Assembly: GCF_018070025.1 (NCBI RefSeq)
Contig: NZ_JAGPYQ010000001.1
Location: 1,178,001 to 1,242,000 of the forward strand
From: Streptomyces liliiviolaceus
GTDB taxonomy: Bacteria; Actinomycetota; Actinomycetes; Streptomycetales; Streptomycetaceae
DNA length: 64,000 nt
Direction of reading: 5' to 3'
Below are positions 43,386 to 51,125 of this stretch, one piece after another. The position numbers and the translations under genes are program-made. The notes under the pieces were generated by a model. The model was given only the letters and a program-made list of their open reading frames with translations. It was not told the origin of the DNA and ran no database searches. Numbering within the stretch: position 1 is the stretch's first letter; each line of letters starts with the position of its first letter.

Positions 43386-45824
43386 TCAGTCGTTCGTGAA
43401 CTCTTCCAGGACCGTCGCTCCCAGTTCTCGGACGATCAGTTCGTGGCCGGAGAGGGCCGACTCGTCGAGGTCGGGATCGTCGTCCTCCGGGGTGTCGTCC
43501 TCCGGCGAGATGGGAGGCGGCTCCTGGGCGGCGGGACGGGGCGGGGGCTGGTGAGCCGACCCGGACGAGGGCGCGGAGCCGGATGCGGACGCCGGGCGGT
43601 TCTGGGACGCCGGGGAGGACGGTCCGGGCGCAGGTGCCGGAGCCGGGGCCGCGGGCTGTTGCGGGGCGGGGCGGGGCGCGCCCGTGCCCTGAGCGGCGCC
43701 GCCGCCCGACCCGTACCCTCCGCCGCCGGTGCCGCCGCCGTAGCCACCGCCACCCAAACCGCCGCCGGGTGCGGGCGGGGCCGCCGAACCTCCGGAAGGA
43801 TCGATGACCGCCTCGATCTTCCAGGTCACGTTGAACAACTCGGACAGCGCCTGCCGCAGCACCTCCTCGCTGCCGCTGCTCGCGAAGTTGTCCCGCGCTC
43901 CGACGTTGACGAAGCCGATCTGGAGGGTGGTGCCGTCGAAGCCGGTCACCTGGGCGTTCTGACTGAGCAGGATCCAGGTGAAACGGCGCCGGTTCTTCAC
44001 CGCCTCCAGGATGTTCGGCCAGAGAGTGCGGGGGTCGGGCCCACCGCTCGGAGGAGCGGAGAACGCGCCGGGACCCGCGGCCCCCTGCGAAGGAGCGACG
44101 GAGGCGGGGGCTTGGGAGTGCCCGGACGCGGCGGACGCTCCGGACGGGGGCTGTCCTCCGCCCGCGGCTGTCGCGGTCGGCCAGCCGCCCGGCCGCCGTC
44201 CGCTGCCCACGGCCGTCGCGGTGGGCCAGGCACCGGCAGCCGGGCCGGACGGCTGCTCCGCAGCGGGGGCGGGGGCGGCAGGCGCGGTCGGACCAGGGCT
44301 GGAACTGGAACTGGGAGCAGGCTCGGCGGGAGCGGGCGGAGGCGTGTACGCGGCGGCGGGCGCTGCCGGGACCTGGGCAGACCCGGCCCCCACGTCACCA
44401 CCGGAACCGAACCCGGAACCGGAGCCAGGAACTCCGGCCCCTTGCCCCACTCCTCCACCGCCCACTCCTCCGCCGCCCGCGCCTCCTCCCCGCACGGCGG
44501 CACGGGCGGCGGCGGCCCCGCCGCCCTGCATCCCCGGGTGCCCGGGCTGCCCCGCAGGGGCTCCCGCATGGGCTCCCGGGTGGGCGTCGGGCCCGGGCAC
44601 GTAACCGACGGCAGGCCCGCCGACCCCGCCCCCAAGTCCGGCCCCTCCGCCGCCGCCGCTGAAGTTCACACCGCGCTCGATCCGGTCGAGGCGGGCCATG
44701 ACGGACCGCTCGTCCCCGTAGGCCGTGGGCAGCAGCACGCGCGCGCAGATCAGTTCGAGCTGGAGGCGGGGCGAGGTGGCCCCCCGCATCTCCGTCAGAC
44801 CGGCGTTGACGAGGTCGGCGGCGCGGCTCAGCTCGGCGGCGCCGAAGACCCCGGCCTGGGCCGTCATCCGCTCGACCACGTCCACGGGGGCGTCGATGAG
44901 CCCCTTCTCACCGGCGTCGGGCACGGCCGCCAGGATCACGAGGTCCCGCAGCCGCTCCAGCAGGTCGGCGACGAACCGGCGGGGGTCGTTGCCGCCCTCG
45001 ATGACCCGGTCGACGACCTCGAAGGCGGCGGCGCCGTCGCCCGCGGCGAAGGCCTCGACCACGGAGTCGAGCAGCGACCCGTCCGTGTACCCGAGAAGGG
45101 AGGTGGCCATGGCGTACGTCACACCGTCGTCCCGGGCTCCCGCGAGGAGCTGGTCCATGACGGACATGGAGTCACGCACGGACCCGGCGCCGGCCCGCAC
45201 GACGAGCGGAAGCACGCCGTCCTCGACGGGCATGCCCTCGCGTCCGCAGACCTCGCCGAGGTACTCCCGCAGGGTCCCGGGGGGAACGAGCCGGAACGGA
45301 TAGTGGTGCGTACGCGAGCGGATCGTCCCGATGACCTTCTCGGGCTCGGTGGTGGCGAAGATGAACTTGAGGTGCTCCGGCGGCTCCTCGACGACCTTCA
45401 GCAGCGCGTTGAAACCGGCCGACGTGACCATGTGGGCCTCGTCGATGATGTAGATCTTGTACCGGCTGCTCGCGGGCCCGAAGAAGGCCTTCTCGCGCAG
45501 GTCACGAGCGTCGTCCACACCACCGTGGGAGGCCGCGTCGATCTCGATGACGTCGATGGACCCGGGACCGTTGCGCGCGAGATCCCGGCAGGACTGGCAC
45601 TCTCCGCACGGTGCGGGCGTGGGCCCCTGCTCGCAGTTCAGACACCGCGCGAGGATGCGCGCACTGGTCGTCTTCCCGCAGCCGCGCGGCCCGCTGAACA
45701 GGTACGCGTGATTGACCCGGTTGTTCCGCAGCGCCTGCTGCAACGGGTCGGTGACATGCTCCTGCCCGATGACCTCGGCGAACGACTCCGGGCGATAACG
45801 GCGGTACAGCGCGAGGGACGACAC
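43386..45824 (-). CDS. dnaX: DNA polymerase III gamma/tau subunit
   Basis: 812 residues from GTG 45824 (SSLALYRRYRPESFAEVIGQEHV). AAA+ clamp-loader motifs: GPRGCGKTTSARILARCLNC, zinc module CLNC..CGECQSC, IIDEAHM, TTEPEKV and SRTHHYPFR. Domain III is followed by a long Gly/Pro/Ala/Ser-rich linker (about residues 400-700) with a conserved RRFTWILLSQNAQV, ARDNFAS module embedded, and an acidic tail. It loads the beta clamp and organises the holoenzyme. A TATAAC box nine bases before the GTG hints at leaderless expression. Confidence 0.95.
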   Translation of the reverse strand: MSSLALYRRYRPESFAEVIGQEHVTDPLQQALRNNRVNHAYLFSGPRGCGKTTSARILARCLNCEQGPTPAPCGECQSCRDLARNGPGSIDVIEIDAASHGGVDDARDLREKAFFGPASSRYKIYIIDEAHMVTSAGFNALLKVVEEPPEHLKFIFATTEPEKVIGTIRSRTHHYPFRLVPPGTLREYLGEVCGREGMPVEDGVLPLVVRAGAGSVRDSMSVMDQLLAGARDDGVTYAMATSLLGYTDGSLLDSVVEAFAAGDGAAAFEVVDRVIEGGNDPRRFVADLLERLRDLVILAAVPDAGEKGLIDAPVDVVERMTAQAGVFGAAELSRAADLVNAGLTEMRGATSPRLQLELICARVLLPTAYGDERSVMARLDRIERGVNFSGGGGGAGLGGGVGGPAVGYVPGPDAHPGAHAGAPAGQPGHPGMQGGGAAAARAAVRGGGAGGGGVGGGGVGQGAGVPGSGSGFGSGGDVGAGSAQVPAAPAAAYTPPPAPAEPAPSSSSSPGPTAPAAPAPAAEQPSGPAAGAWPTATAVGSGRRPGGWPTATAAGGGQPPSGASAASGHSQAPASVAPSQGAAGPGAFSAPPSGGPDPRTLWPNILEAVKNRRRFTWILLSQNAQVTGFDGTTLQIGFVNVGARDNFASSGSEEVLRQALSELFNVTWKIEAVIDPSGGSAAPPAPGGGLGGGGYGGGTGGGGYGSGGGAAQGTGAPRPAPQQPAAPAPAPAPGPSSPASQNRPASASGSAPSSGSAHQPPPRPAAQEPPPISPEDDTPEDDDPDLDESALSGHELIVRELGATVLEEFTND

Positions 45825-45960
45825 ACACACGAGGTTATAGGCGCCCACTGACAACGGGGAACGCCCACCGACTCCGGCCCACCCGGCCCCACCGACACCG
45901 GCCGACGCCCTCGGGCCGACCCGCCCGGATCAGCCGCTGTTCCACCCCGCAAACGCAAGC

Positions 45961-46047
45961 GCCCCCCACGCACCCGCCAGAGCCAACCTACCCTTGCTGC
46001 CTTCCGGCCCTGGGGGAGTTCAGTCAGATAGCGCCACGTGAGGGGCT
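45961..46047 (-). ncRNA. ffs: signal recognition particle RNA (4.5S-type)
   Basis: On the minus strand, the apical SRP domain reads CAGGGCCGGAAGGCAGCAAGG, with the invariant GGAAG and AGCA asymmetric/symmetric loops that bind Ffh. The outer stem pairs GCCCCTCACG with CGTGGGGGGC, fixing ends within a few bases. It partners Ffh in co-translational membrane targeting. It lies 137 bp upstream of dnaX, a common actinobacterial arrangement. Confidence 0.92.
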
Positions 46048-46121
46048 GCGCACACAGTACCCGATCCGAGCGGGGGGAACGAGTTCGCGAGCACTGCTCA
46101 ACGTCTTGTATTGTTTGCCCC

Positions 46122-46206
46122 GGAGGATTCGCCTAGTGGCCTAGGGCGCACGCTTGGAAAGCGTGTTGGGGGCAACCCCTCACGAGTTCGAATCTCGTAT
46201 CCTCCG
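46122..46206 (+). tRNA. tRNA-Ser (anticodon GGA), integration target
   Basis: Acceptor GGAGGAT/ATCCTCC, anticodon loop TTGGAAA, long variable arm (TTGGGGGCAACCCCTC), GTTCGAATC T-loop, discriminator G, followed by an encoded CCA (46207-46209). Its half from the anticodon loop onward is duplicated at 60643, showing that an element integrated here and restored the gene. Confidence 0.95.
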
Positions 46207-46225
46207 CCAGTGCCTCACCGGGCAC
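46154..46225. repeat. attL, left 72-bp attachment repeat
   Basis: Runs from TTGGAAAGCG in the anticodon loop to CACCGGGCAC, 16 bp past the CCA. Identical to 60643-60714; the bases on both sides differ. Confidence 0.95.
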
Positions 46226-46231
46226 GATGTT

Positions 46232-46263
46232 GAAGGGCCCCACCGTTCGCGGTGGGGCCCTTC
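46232..46263 (+). terminator. element-borne terminator of the tRNA-Ser gene
   Basis: Thirteen-base-pair arms GAAGGGCCCCACC / GGTGGGGCCCTTC with loop GTTCGC. It resembles but is not identical to the chromosomal terminator beyond attR. Confidence 0.85.
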
Positions 46264-46271
46264 GACGGTTC

Positions 46272-47549
46272 TCAGCTCCCGTTGTCCTGGTTTTTGTCCA
46301 CAGCGGGTGCCGCGGGCCCCCAGATGGCATCGGCGATCTTCCGGGCAACGTCCTTGAGCATGGCGTCCGGCACGTGCAGATAGCGCGCCCGCATCCGCGC
46401 GGAGGTGCCCGGCTCCCACCCCATGATCTGATCGATGACCCGGGCCGGGACCCCGAGCAGCATGAGCACGGTGGCCGCGGTGTGCCGAGCGTCGTGCAGC
46501 CGGCCGTCCCGCACCTGTGCGTCCGCCAGGAGCCGCTTCCAATCGTGATAGTCCGTGTTCGGGCTCAACGGGCCACCCAGCGCCCTGGTGAACACGTAGT
46601 CCGACTCAATCCACAGGTTGCCCGCGGTCTTGCGCTCGCGCGCTTGTACCTCGGCATGCGTGCGGAGCATGGCGACCAGCGGGCCCGGCAGAGGCACCGC
46701 GCGGCGGCCTGCGCGGGACTTGGTGTTCTTCGTCTCGCGCCGGACCTGCTTCCGGCCCGGGCAGTACCCCGCCTTGCGGCCGCACGGCGAGGCTTCTGGG
46801 CACCCGTGCTCGTACCGGGGGCGCAGACGGTTGCGGCGCAGCTTGAGGTACTCGTTGTCCAGGTCGACATCAGACCAGCGCAGTCCGAGCGTCTCGCCCT
46901 GTCGCAGACCGAGCGCAAGTGCGAGCATCCAGCGAGCGCTGTTCCGGCGCTTGTTCACCTCGATCAGCAGACTCTGTACCTCGTCCAGCGAGTAGGGCTC
47001 CACCTCGTCCTCTGCCTCTTCCATCCGCGGCGGCTTGGCCAGCGCGGCAGCATTCTTCGCCACGTGGCCGCGGCGCGCTGCCTCTCCGAGGGCGGTCCGG
47101 ATTGTGCGGTGGGCCTGGTGAGCCGTACCGGCCTTGCTCCCGCTCTTCTGCATCCGGCGGTAGAGGCTTTCCAGGTGCTCGGGCTCCAAGCGGTCGATGC
47201 GGTGCTTCCCGACACCGGGCACGAGGTGCACGCGCACGGCCACCTCATAGCCGTCGTACGTGTTCTCGCTCACGGTCGGTTTGGCGATGTTCTCGACCCA
47301 GTGCCACAGCCACTTGTCGACGGTCCACGGCTTGCCAGGTTGTTGTGCCGAACCCTCGTCGCGCTGCTTCTCCAACTTGCGCACTTCGTCCACCAGTTCC
47401 TTGCGCGTCGGGCGCGTCAGGTGTCGGCGGTAGGGGGTCCCGTCGTCCTTGTAGCCCATCGGGACGCGAGCATGCCAGCGCTCGTCTTTCCCGAAGTAGA
47501 TGGCGGATTCGCCGTTGGCGCGGCGGGTGCGCTTCTTCTCTTCTGCCAC
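46272..47549 (-). CDS. int: tyrosine site-specific integrase
   Basis: 425 residues from the GTG at 47549 (AEEKKRTRRANGESAI), seven bases after AGGAG. An arm-binding N-terminal domain, a core-binding domain (about 75-170) and a catalytic domain with Arg about 216 (GLRQGETLGLRW), H-x-x-R at 352-355 (HDARHTAATVL), Trp about 378 and nucleophile Tyr about 390 (RYLHV). A Cys-rich insert (CPEASPCGRKAGYCPG) sits between the first Arg and the HxxR, as in many AICE integrases. It catalyses attP x attB recombination in tRNA-Ser. It directly abuts attL and is last in the operon after xis. Confidence 0.96.
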   Translation of the reverse strand: MAEEKKRTRRANGESAIYFGKDERWHARVPMGYKDDGTPYRRHLTRPTRKELVDEVRKLEKQRDEGSAQQPGKPWTVDKWLWHWVENIAKPTVSENTYDGYEVAVRVHLVPGVGKHRIDRLEPEHLESLYRRMQKSGSKAGTAHQAHRTIRTALGEAARRGHVAKNAAALAKPPRMEEAEDEVEPYSLDEVQSLLIEVNKRRNSARWMLALALGLRQGETLGLRWSDVDLDNEYLKLRRNRLRPRYEHGCPEASPCGRKAGYCPGRKQVRRETKNTKSRAGRRAVPLPGPLVAMLRTHAEVQARERKTAGNLWIESDYVFTRALGGPLSPNTDYHDWKRLLADAQVRDGRLHDARHTAATVLMLLGVPARVIDQIMGWEPGTSARMRARYLHVPDAMLKDVARKIADAIWGPAAPAVDKNQDNGS

Positions 47550-47590
47550 AGCCAGACTCCTGTTTTTTGGGTACCGAGATCCGGGCGCGA

Positions 47591-47616
47591 CGGACTGTCC
47601 TGTCCGGGACAGTCCG
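47591..47616. promoter_or_regulatory. hairpin between xis and int
   Basis: Perfect 10-bp arms CGGACTGTCC / GGACAGTCCG with a 6-base loop, 42 bp before int. It could be an attenuator lowering int relative to xis, or a protein-binding site. Confidence 0.45.
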
Positions 47617-47631
47617 CCGCACAGGGTGCGG

Positions 47632-47850
47632 TCAAGCGGCTCGTTGGGCCGCTCGTTGACGGGCGACGTATTCGGCGGGCGCGTCCGCGGGGACTCGTCG
47701 GAGCCGGCCGACGGGGATGGACTCCAACTCTCCTGAGCGGATGAGCTGGTAGCAGAAGGTGCGGCCGACTCGAAGGCGGCGGGCCGCCTCTTCAACGGTC
47801 AGCAGCACGAGGGTGGGGTCGAATGCGTCGGCGGGACGGGCCGTTTCCAT
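47632..47850 (-). CDS. xis: excisionase-like helix-turn-helix protein
   Basis: 72 residues from the ATG at 47850 with AAGGAG ten bases upstream: LLTVEEAARRLRVGRTFCYQLIRSGELESIPVGRLRRVPADAPAEYVARQR. This is the MerR/Xis-type winged helix of excisionases that sit before int in AICEs, where they tip the integrase towards excision. An upstream in-frame extension is unsupported and crosses the heptamer cluster. Confidence 0.88.
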   Translation of the reverse strand: METARPADAFDPTLVLLTVEEAARRLRVGRTFCYQLIRSGELESIPVGRLRRVPADAPAEYVARQRAAQRAA

Positions 47851-47913
47851 TCGGGTGTTGCTCCTTCGTCGCGAGGGGAGGAGCGGGGGCCCGTCGGCCC
47901 CCTTCTGGGGTAT

Positions 47914-48161
47914 CCGCCACGTCCGCCACGCCGCCACATCGCAGGTCAGAGCCTTGATCGTGTGGCGGATAGCGGTTTTGTGGCGGATGGGTGCCGCCAC
48001 ACCTGGTGGGTGTGGCGGCTTACAGAGCGGCCGGTCTGGTCAGCCGGTGAGGATCGGCTGTGTGGCGGTTTCCGTAGACGTGTGGCGGATGGCTGTGGCG
48101 GTATCCGCCACGGATGCACCCCCGCTGACCTGGGGTGTGGCGGACGTGGCGGACGTGGCGG
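47914..48161. repeat. cluster of fourteen GTGGCGG heptamers, candidate replication origin
   Basis: Plus-strand copies start at 47962, 47980, 48012, 48062, 48082, 48095, 48137, 48146 and 48155; inverted copies (CCGCCAC) at 47914, 47923, 47931, 47994 and 48105. The cluster spans the 190-bp gap before xis and the 3' end of the DUF3631 gene, where it codes a TSATSATSAT run. Iteron-like arrays at rep genes commonly serve as origins. Confidence 0.6.
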
Positions 48162-49275
48162 ATTCTCCGGGGGGCGGGGAGCAGTACCGGATCCAGGCGT
48201 CCGTGAGGTCTTCCGCGTAGTAGCCCTTGGGAAAGCCGGAGGGGGTGCGGATGCCGCGCGGTTTGATCGGCTTGTTGGCCGGGGTGACGTACTGCCCGAG
48301 CAGTCGGGCGAGGGTGCGGGAGTTGATCGGCTTGTCGTCCAGGTCGCCCCATGGGGCGTCGTCCATGCGGAGCAGGCATTCGATGATCGCGGCGGTGGGC
48401 ATGCGGTCGTCTCCGCAGAACACCTTGTCGCGCAGGTCGGTCAGCAGCCGGACCCCGAGGGAGGCTTCGTCGTTGTCGTGGGACGCGCTGATCAGTTCCA
48501 GGCAGGCGGTACGGGCCCGTACGGGCCAGTCCCCGCCGGCTGCGTCCGCTACTGCGAGCAGGGGTTCCCACACATCGGCGGGCCGGTCGGAGACTCCCTC
48601 GGGCAGCTCCGGCCACGCGTTGGCGACCTGGTCGCGGACGGTGTCGGCCCATTTGGCGAGTCGGTCGCGCAGGGCGTGGCCCTGCTTCTCGTGGGTGCGC
48701 TGCCGGTAGGGCTCCACCTTCTCGTTCGGGGCGCGCTTGCGCATGCGGACGATGACCGAGCGGGTCAGCACGGTGTCCGGCAGGGAGCCGATGCCCGCCA
48801 TGGCCACGGCGCAGTAGGAGTTGAAGATTTGCGCGGTCTGGTTGGAGCCGTCTCCGACGCAGCGCAGGGCGCCGCCGATGCGCCGGTAGCCGGCGTTCAG
48901 GAACCCGCGCAGGGCCTCATCCGCTCCTGCTTTGGGGCCGAAGATGGTGTCCACCTCATCGAAGAGGACCGTGGGCAGTCCCTCGGCCGAGTCGACCAGC
49001 CGGTAGAGGGCGTTGGCGGATGCGGACACCGTGGCGACCGGACGGGGTGTGAGGGTCTCTACGATCTCCAGGGCTCGTGACTTGCCCGATCCCGGTTCCG
49101 GGGACAGGAACGCGATGCGGGGCGTGGTCTCGAAGCAGTCGATCAGGTGGGCGTGTCCGTCCCACAGCGCGACCGCGACGTAAGCGGCTGCGGTGGGGAA
49201 GATGTTGAACCGGCGGTGGAAGGCTTCCACCTCGTCCAGCAGTACGGCGCCGTCGATGGGGTCGGGTGCGGTCAT
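48040..49275 (-). CDS. DUF3631-containing ATPase, replication-associated
   Basis: 411 residues from the ATG at 49275 (TAPDPIDGAVLLDEVEAFHRRF), GGGAGGG upstream. P-loop EPGSGKSRAL at about 61-70, Walker B VLFDEVD at about 103-109, then the DUF3631 region (LLAVADAAGGDWPVRARTAC, DKVFCGDDRMPTAAIIECLLRMD). In AICEs such proteins pair with a primase-polymerase and are thought to act as the replicative helicase/initiator. The start overlaps the stop of the upstream gene (ATGA). The C-terminal Ser/Ala/Thr repeats are encoded by the heptamer cluster. Confidence 0.85.
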   Translation of the reverse strand: MTAPDPIDGAVLLDEVEAFHRRFNIFPTAAAYVAVALWDGHAHLIDCFETTPRIAFLSPEPGSGKSRALEIVETLTPRPVATVSASANALYRLVDSAEGLPTVLFDEVDTIFGPKAGADEALRGFLNAGYRRIGGALRCVGDGSNQTAQIFNSYCAVAMAGIGSLPDTVLTRSVIVRMRKRAPNEKVEPYRQRTHEKQGHALRDRLAKWADTVRDQVANAWPELPEGVSDRPADVWEPLLAVADAAGGDWPVRARTACLELISASHDNDEASLGVRLLTDLRDKVFCGDDRMPTAAIIECLLRMDDAPWGDLDDKPINSRTLARLLGQYVTPANKPIKPRGIRTPSGFPKGYYAEDLTDAWIRYCSPPPGESATSATSATPQVSGGASVADTATAIRHTSTETATQPILTG

Positions 49276-49625
49276 GCGGCGGCCCTCCCTTCCTGGGGGG
49301 TGCGGAGCGGGCAGGTGTCGCGGTGCGCTTCGTGGTCGGTGATCAGCGCGAGCACCTTCGCGCGGCCCACGGCGCTTCTGTCTCTGCCGCACAGGCATTT
49401 CGAGGTGGCGGTGGGGACCGCGCCACGGGGCGCGACGATGGACAGCCACGCCACGGGGTACCGGCCGTCGCCCCGGTGCTGGTCAGGACTAACAGCAGTG
49501 CGGACGCCTTCGGCGACGACCTTCGGCGCGCTAGGGCCGGTCGCGGGTGCGGCCGGTTCGGCGGGGCCGGTCCCGGTGGGGGTACCGGGGCTGCTTTTCA
49601 AGAGGGGGATGGGGTGGCTGGTCAT
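49272..49625 (-). CDS. small Cys/His-containing protein, element-encoded
   Basis: 117 residues. The N-terminal half is Pro/Gly/Ala-rich and disordered. The C-terminal half reads YPVAWLSIVAPRGA, KCLCGRDRS, LITDHEAHRDTCPL, a CxC-x(n)-H-x3-H-x3-C arrangement suggesting a zinc site. ATGA overlaps on both sides couple it to the primase-polymerase before and the DUF3631 gene after it. Function is unknown; a replication accessory role is inferred from position only. Confidence 0.72.
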   Translation of the reverse strand: MTSHPIPLLKSSPGTPTGTGPAEPAAPATGPSAPKVVAEGVRTAVSPDQHRGDGRYPVAWLSIVAPRGAVPTATSKCLCGRDRSAVGRAKVLALITDHEAHRDTCPLRTPQEGRAAA

Positions 49626-50536
49626 GCGGCCGTCCTCGGGCGGCAGGTACGAATCGACCAGTCCAGTGCGCTGCGGATGGTGGTCCGGCACTCGGCTGCG
49701 GTGAGTCCGGCAGCCTCGCCCTCCTCTTGAAATGCGTCTTCGACCACGTGGCGGGGGATGTCGCCCCATGCAACGAAGCGGCCCAGGGCGCGTGCGCTCT
49801 CCAGAAGCCGGATATTGCGGGTGCCCTCCGGTGCCTGCCGCACGTTCCTGCGCCCCCAGGTGAGAGCGGCATCTGCGGCCCGCCCGGTGCGCGCCACTGT
49901 CGGTGTGAGTGGGATCGGGGACGTGGTGGATGGGTGCGGCGGGATGAGCAGGGCCAGTAGTCCCGGGGGCAGGGGGTTGATCAGCGCGGGTCCTGCGACC
50001 TCGTACGTGTGGCCGTCGATGGTGCTGCCGGCTGCGACGACGTAGCCGCCCCATGCGCGGGTGTCGACCAGCGGGGCGAGAGTCCCGGCGGTGTTGTGTA
50101 GGCGGACCGCGGTGGGGGCGGTGAAGTACAGGTGACTGCCGCCGCTCGCGGTCCGGATCGTGCGGGTGCGGGGTACGGGCTGCCCGGTGCGCTCGCAGAG
50201 CGCCTCAAAGGTCGCCGCGCCGTCAGGCGCGTCCGCACTGCCGTTGTCCTGGCTCTTGGGCTTGTCCAGGTCGACGACAACCAGCCCGGAGGGGCCCGTC
50301 GCGATGCCGACGTTGAACGGCGCCTGCGACCATGCGGCACGGATGCGGTCCGGGGTGGTCGTGGCGCGCTGCTCCCACTTGCGGTGCCCGCTCGCGCACG
50401 GGCCGGTGCGGGTGCATGCTTGCTCGCTGTGCAGCGCGGGCCGCTTCGTGCCAGGGCGCAGGGGAAAGACGTACCAGCCGCGTTCGGCGGCGCGGAGTGC
50501 TGCGGACAGCAGCACGGTACGGGGGACATGGGTCAT
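49622..50536 (-). CDS. bifunctional DNA primase/polymerase (AEP, prim-pol domain)
   Basis: 304 residues from the ATG at 50536, seven bases after GGAGGT. Prim-pol signatures: AAERGWYVFPLRPGTKRPA, IATGPSGLVVVDLDKPKS (DxD metal ligands), ASGGSHLYF (sGGxH) and VDTRAWGGYVVAAGS. Archaeo-eukaryotic-type primase-polymerases initiate replication of AICEs and plasmids. A C-terminal helical region (LESARALGRFVAWGDIPRHVVEDAF) may contact the helicase. Confidence 0.92.
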   Translation of the reverse strand: MTHVPRTVLLSAALRAAERGWYVFPLRPGTKRPALHSEQACTRTGPCASGHRKWEQRATTTPDRIRAAWSQAPFNVGIATGPSGLVVVDLDKPKSQDNGSADAPDGAATFEALCERTGQPVPRTRTIRTASGGSHLYFTAPTAVRLHNTAGTLAPLVDTRAWGGYVVAAGSTIDGHTYEVAGPALINPLPPGLLALLIPPHPSTTSPIPLTPTVARTGRAADAALTWGRRNVRQAPEGTRNIRLLESARALGRFVAWGDIPRHVVEDAFQEEGEAAGLTAAECRTTIRSALDWSIRTCRPRTAA

Positions 50537-50575
50537 GCTGGAGACCTCCAACAGGTCTGTTGTGGGCTGGTTGGG

Positions 50576-50620
50576 CCGGGGCGACCGCGAATCTTTGGCG
50601 AGATGGGGCGGTCGCCCCGG
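50576..50620 (-). terminator. hairpin between membrane gene and primase-polymerase gene
   Basis: Perfect 13-bp arms CCGGGGCGACCGC / GCGGTCGCCCCGG with a 19-base loop. It sits in the only sizeable gap between transfer and replication genes, so it may separate or attenuate the two modules. Confidence 0.6.
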
Positions 50621-50626
50621 GCGTAG

Positions 50627-50938
50627 CTAGAGGTGCTTGGTGCGGGCGAGTCGGAGGGTGACTCCTCCGAATCCGATGGGTCCGGCGGCCCCGGCGATGA
50701 CGGTCGCGGTGTGGGCGGCGGCATCGAGCAGCGCGCACAGCGCGACGACCAGCCCCCACCCACCGAGGGCGACGGCCCCGGCCACGGCGAGCGCGGTCAT
50801 GATCCGGCGCCACGGGAGGGTGGTCGGGTGGGTGGTCGGGACGACGATGACGACCGGCTGCCCGGTGGCTTCGGCGCGGCGGTAGGCGTCGGCGGGGATG
50901 TGCGGGGCGATGATCCCCGGCGGATCGTGATGGGTCAT
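50627..50938 (-). CDS. small two-helix membrane protein (Spd-like)
   Basis: 103 residues. The basic/Pro-rich N-terminus (IPADAYRRAEATGQPVVIVVPTTHP) is followed by two membrane helices, IMTALAVAGAVALGGWGLVVALCALL and HTATVIAGAAGPIGFGGVTL. Small membrane proteins of this sort in conjugative Streptomyces elements (Spd) assist spread of the element along the mycelium. Assignment is by context. Confidence 0.65.
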   Translation of the reverse strand: MTHHDPPGIIAPHIPADAYRRAEATGQPVVIVVPTTHPTTLPWRRIMTALAVAGAVALGGWGLVVALCALLDAAAHTATVIAGAAGPIGFGGVTLRLARTKHL

Positions 50939-51004
50939 TGGAGCCTTCCTCGGGTGGGGCGCGCGCTGGTGTCCGCGGGTGCTGCGGGGGCGCGTGCGGG
51001 TGAG

Positions 51005-51125
51005 GTGTCAGGCGGGTGTCACAGGGGTGTCAGGGACGGGTGTCAGGGCGCGTGACACCTGCGCCTGCCTAGGGGTTTGGGTGTCACGGGGCCGTGACGG
51101 TGTCAGGTGTCACGCGGGTGTCAGG
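51005..51125. repeat. GTGTCAGG octamer cluster, candidate clt / TraB recognition sequences
   Basis: Exact GTGTCAGG starts at 51005, 51027, 51040, 51100 and 51118; GTGTCAC variants at 51016, 51081 and 51107; one inverted at 51052. The cluster overlaps the last codons of the translocase gene and the gap after it. Streptomyces TraB proteins recognise repeated 8-bp TRS motifs in clt through a C-terminal winged helix, which this translocase also has. Confidence 0.7.

Noticed and set aside
43600..44650. Frameshift or fusion in the dnaX linker
   Set aside because: The frame is continuous; the Gly/Pro-rich linker is normal for actinobacterial tau.
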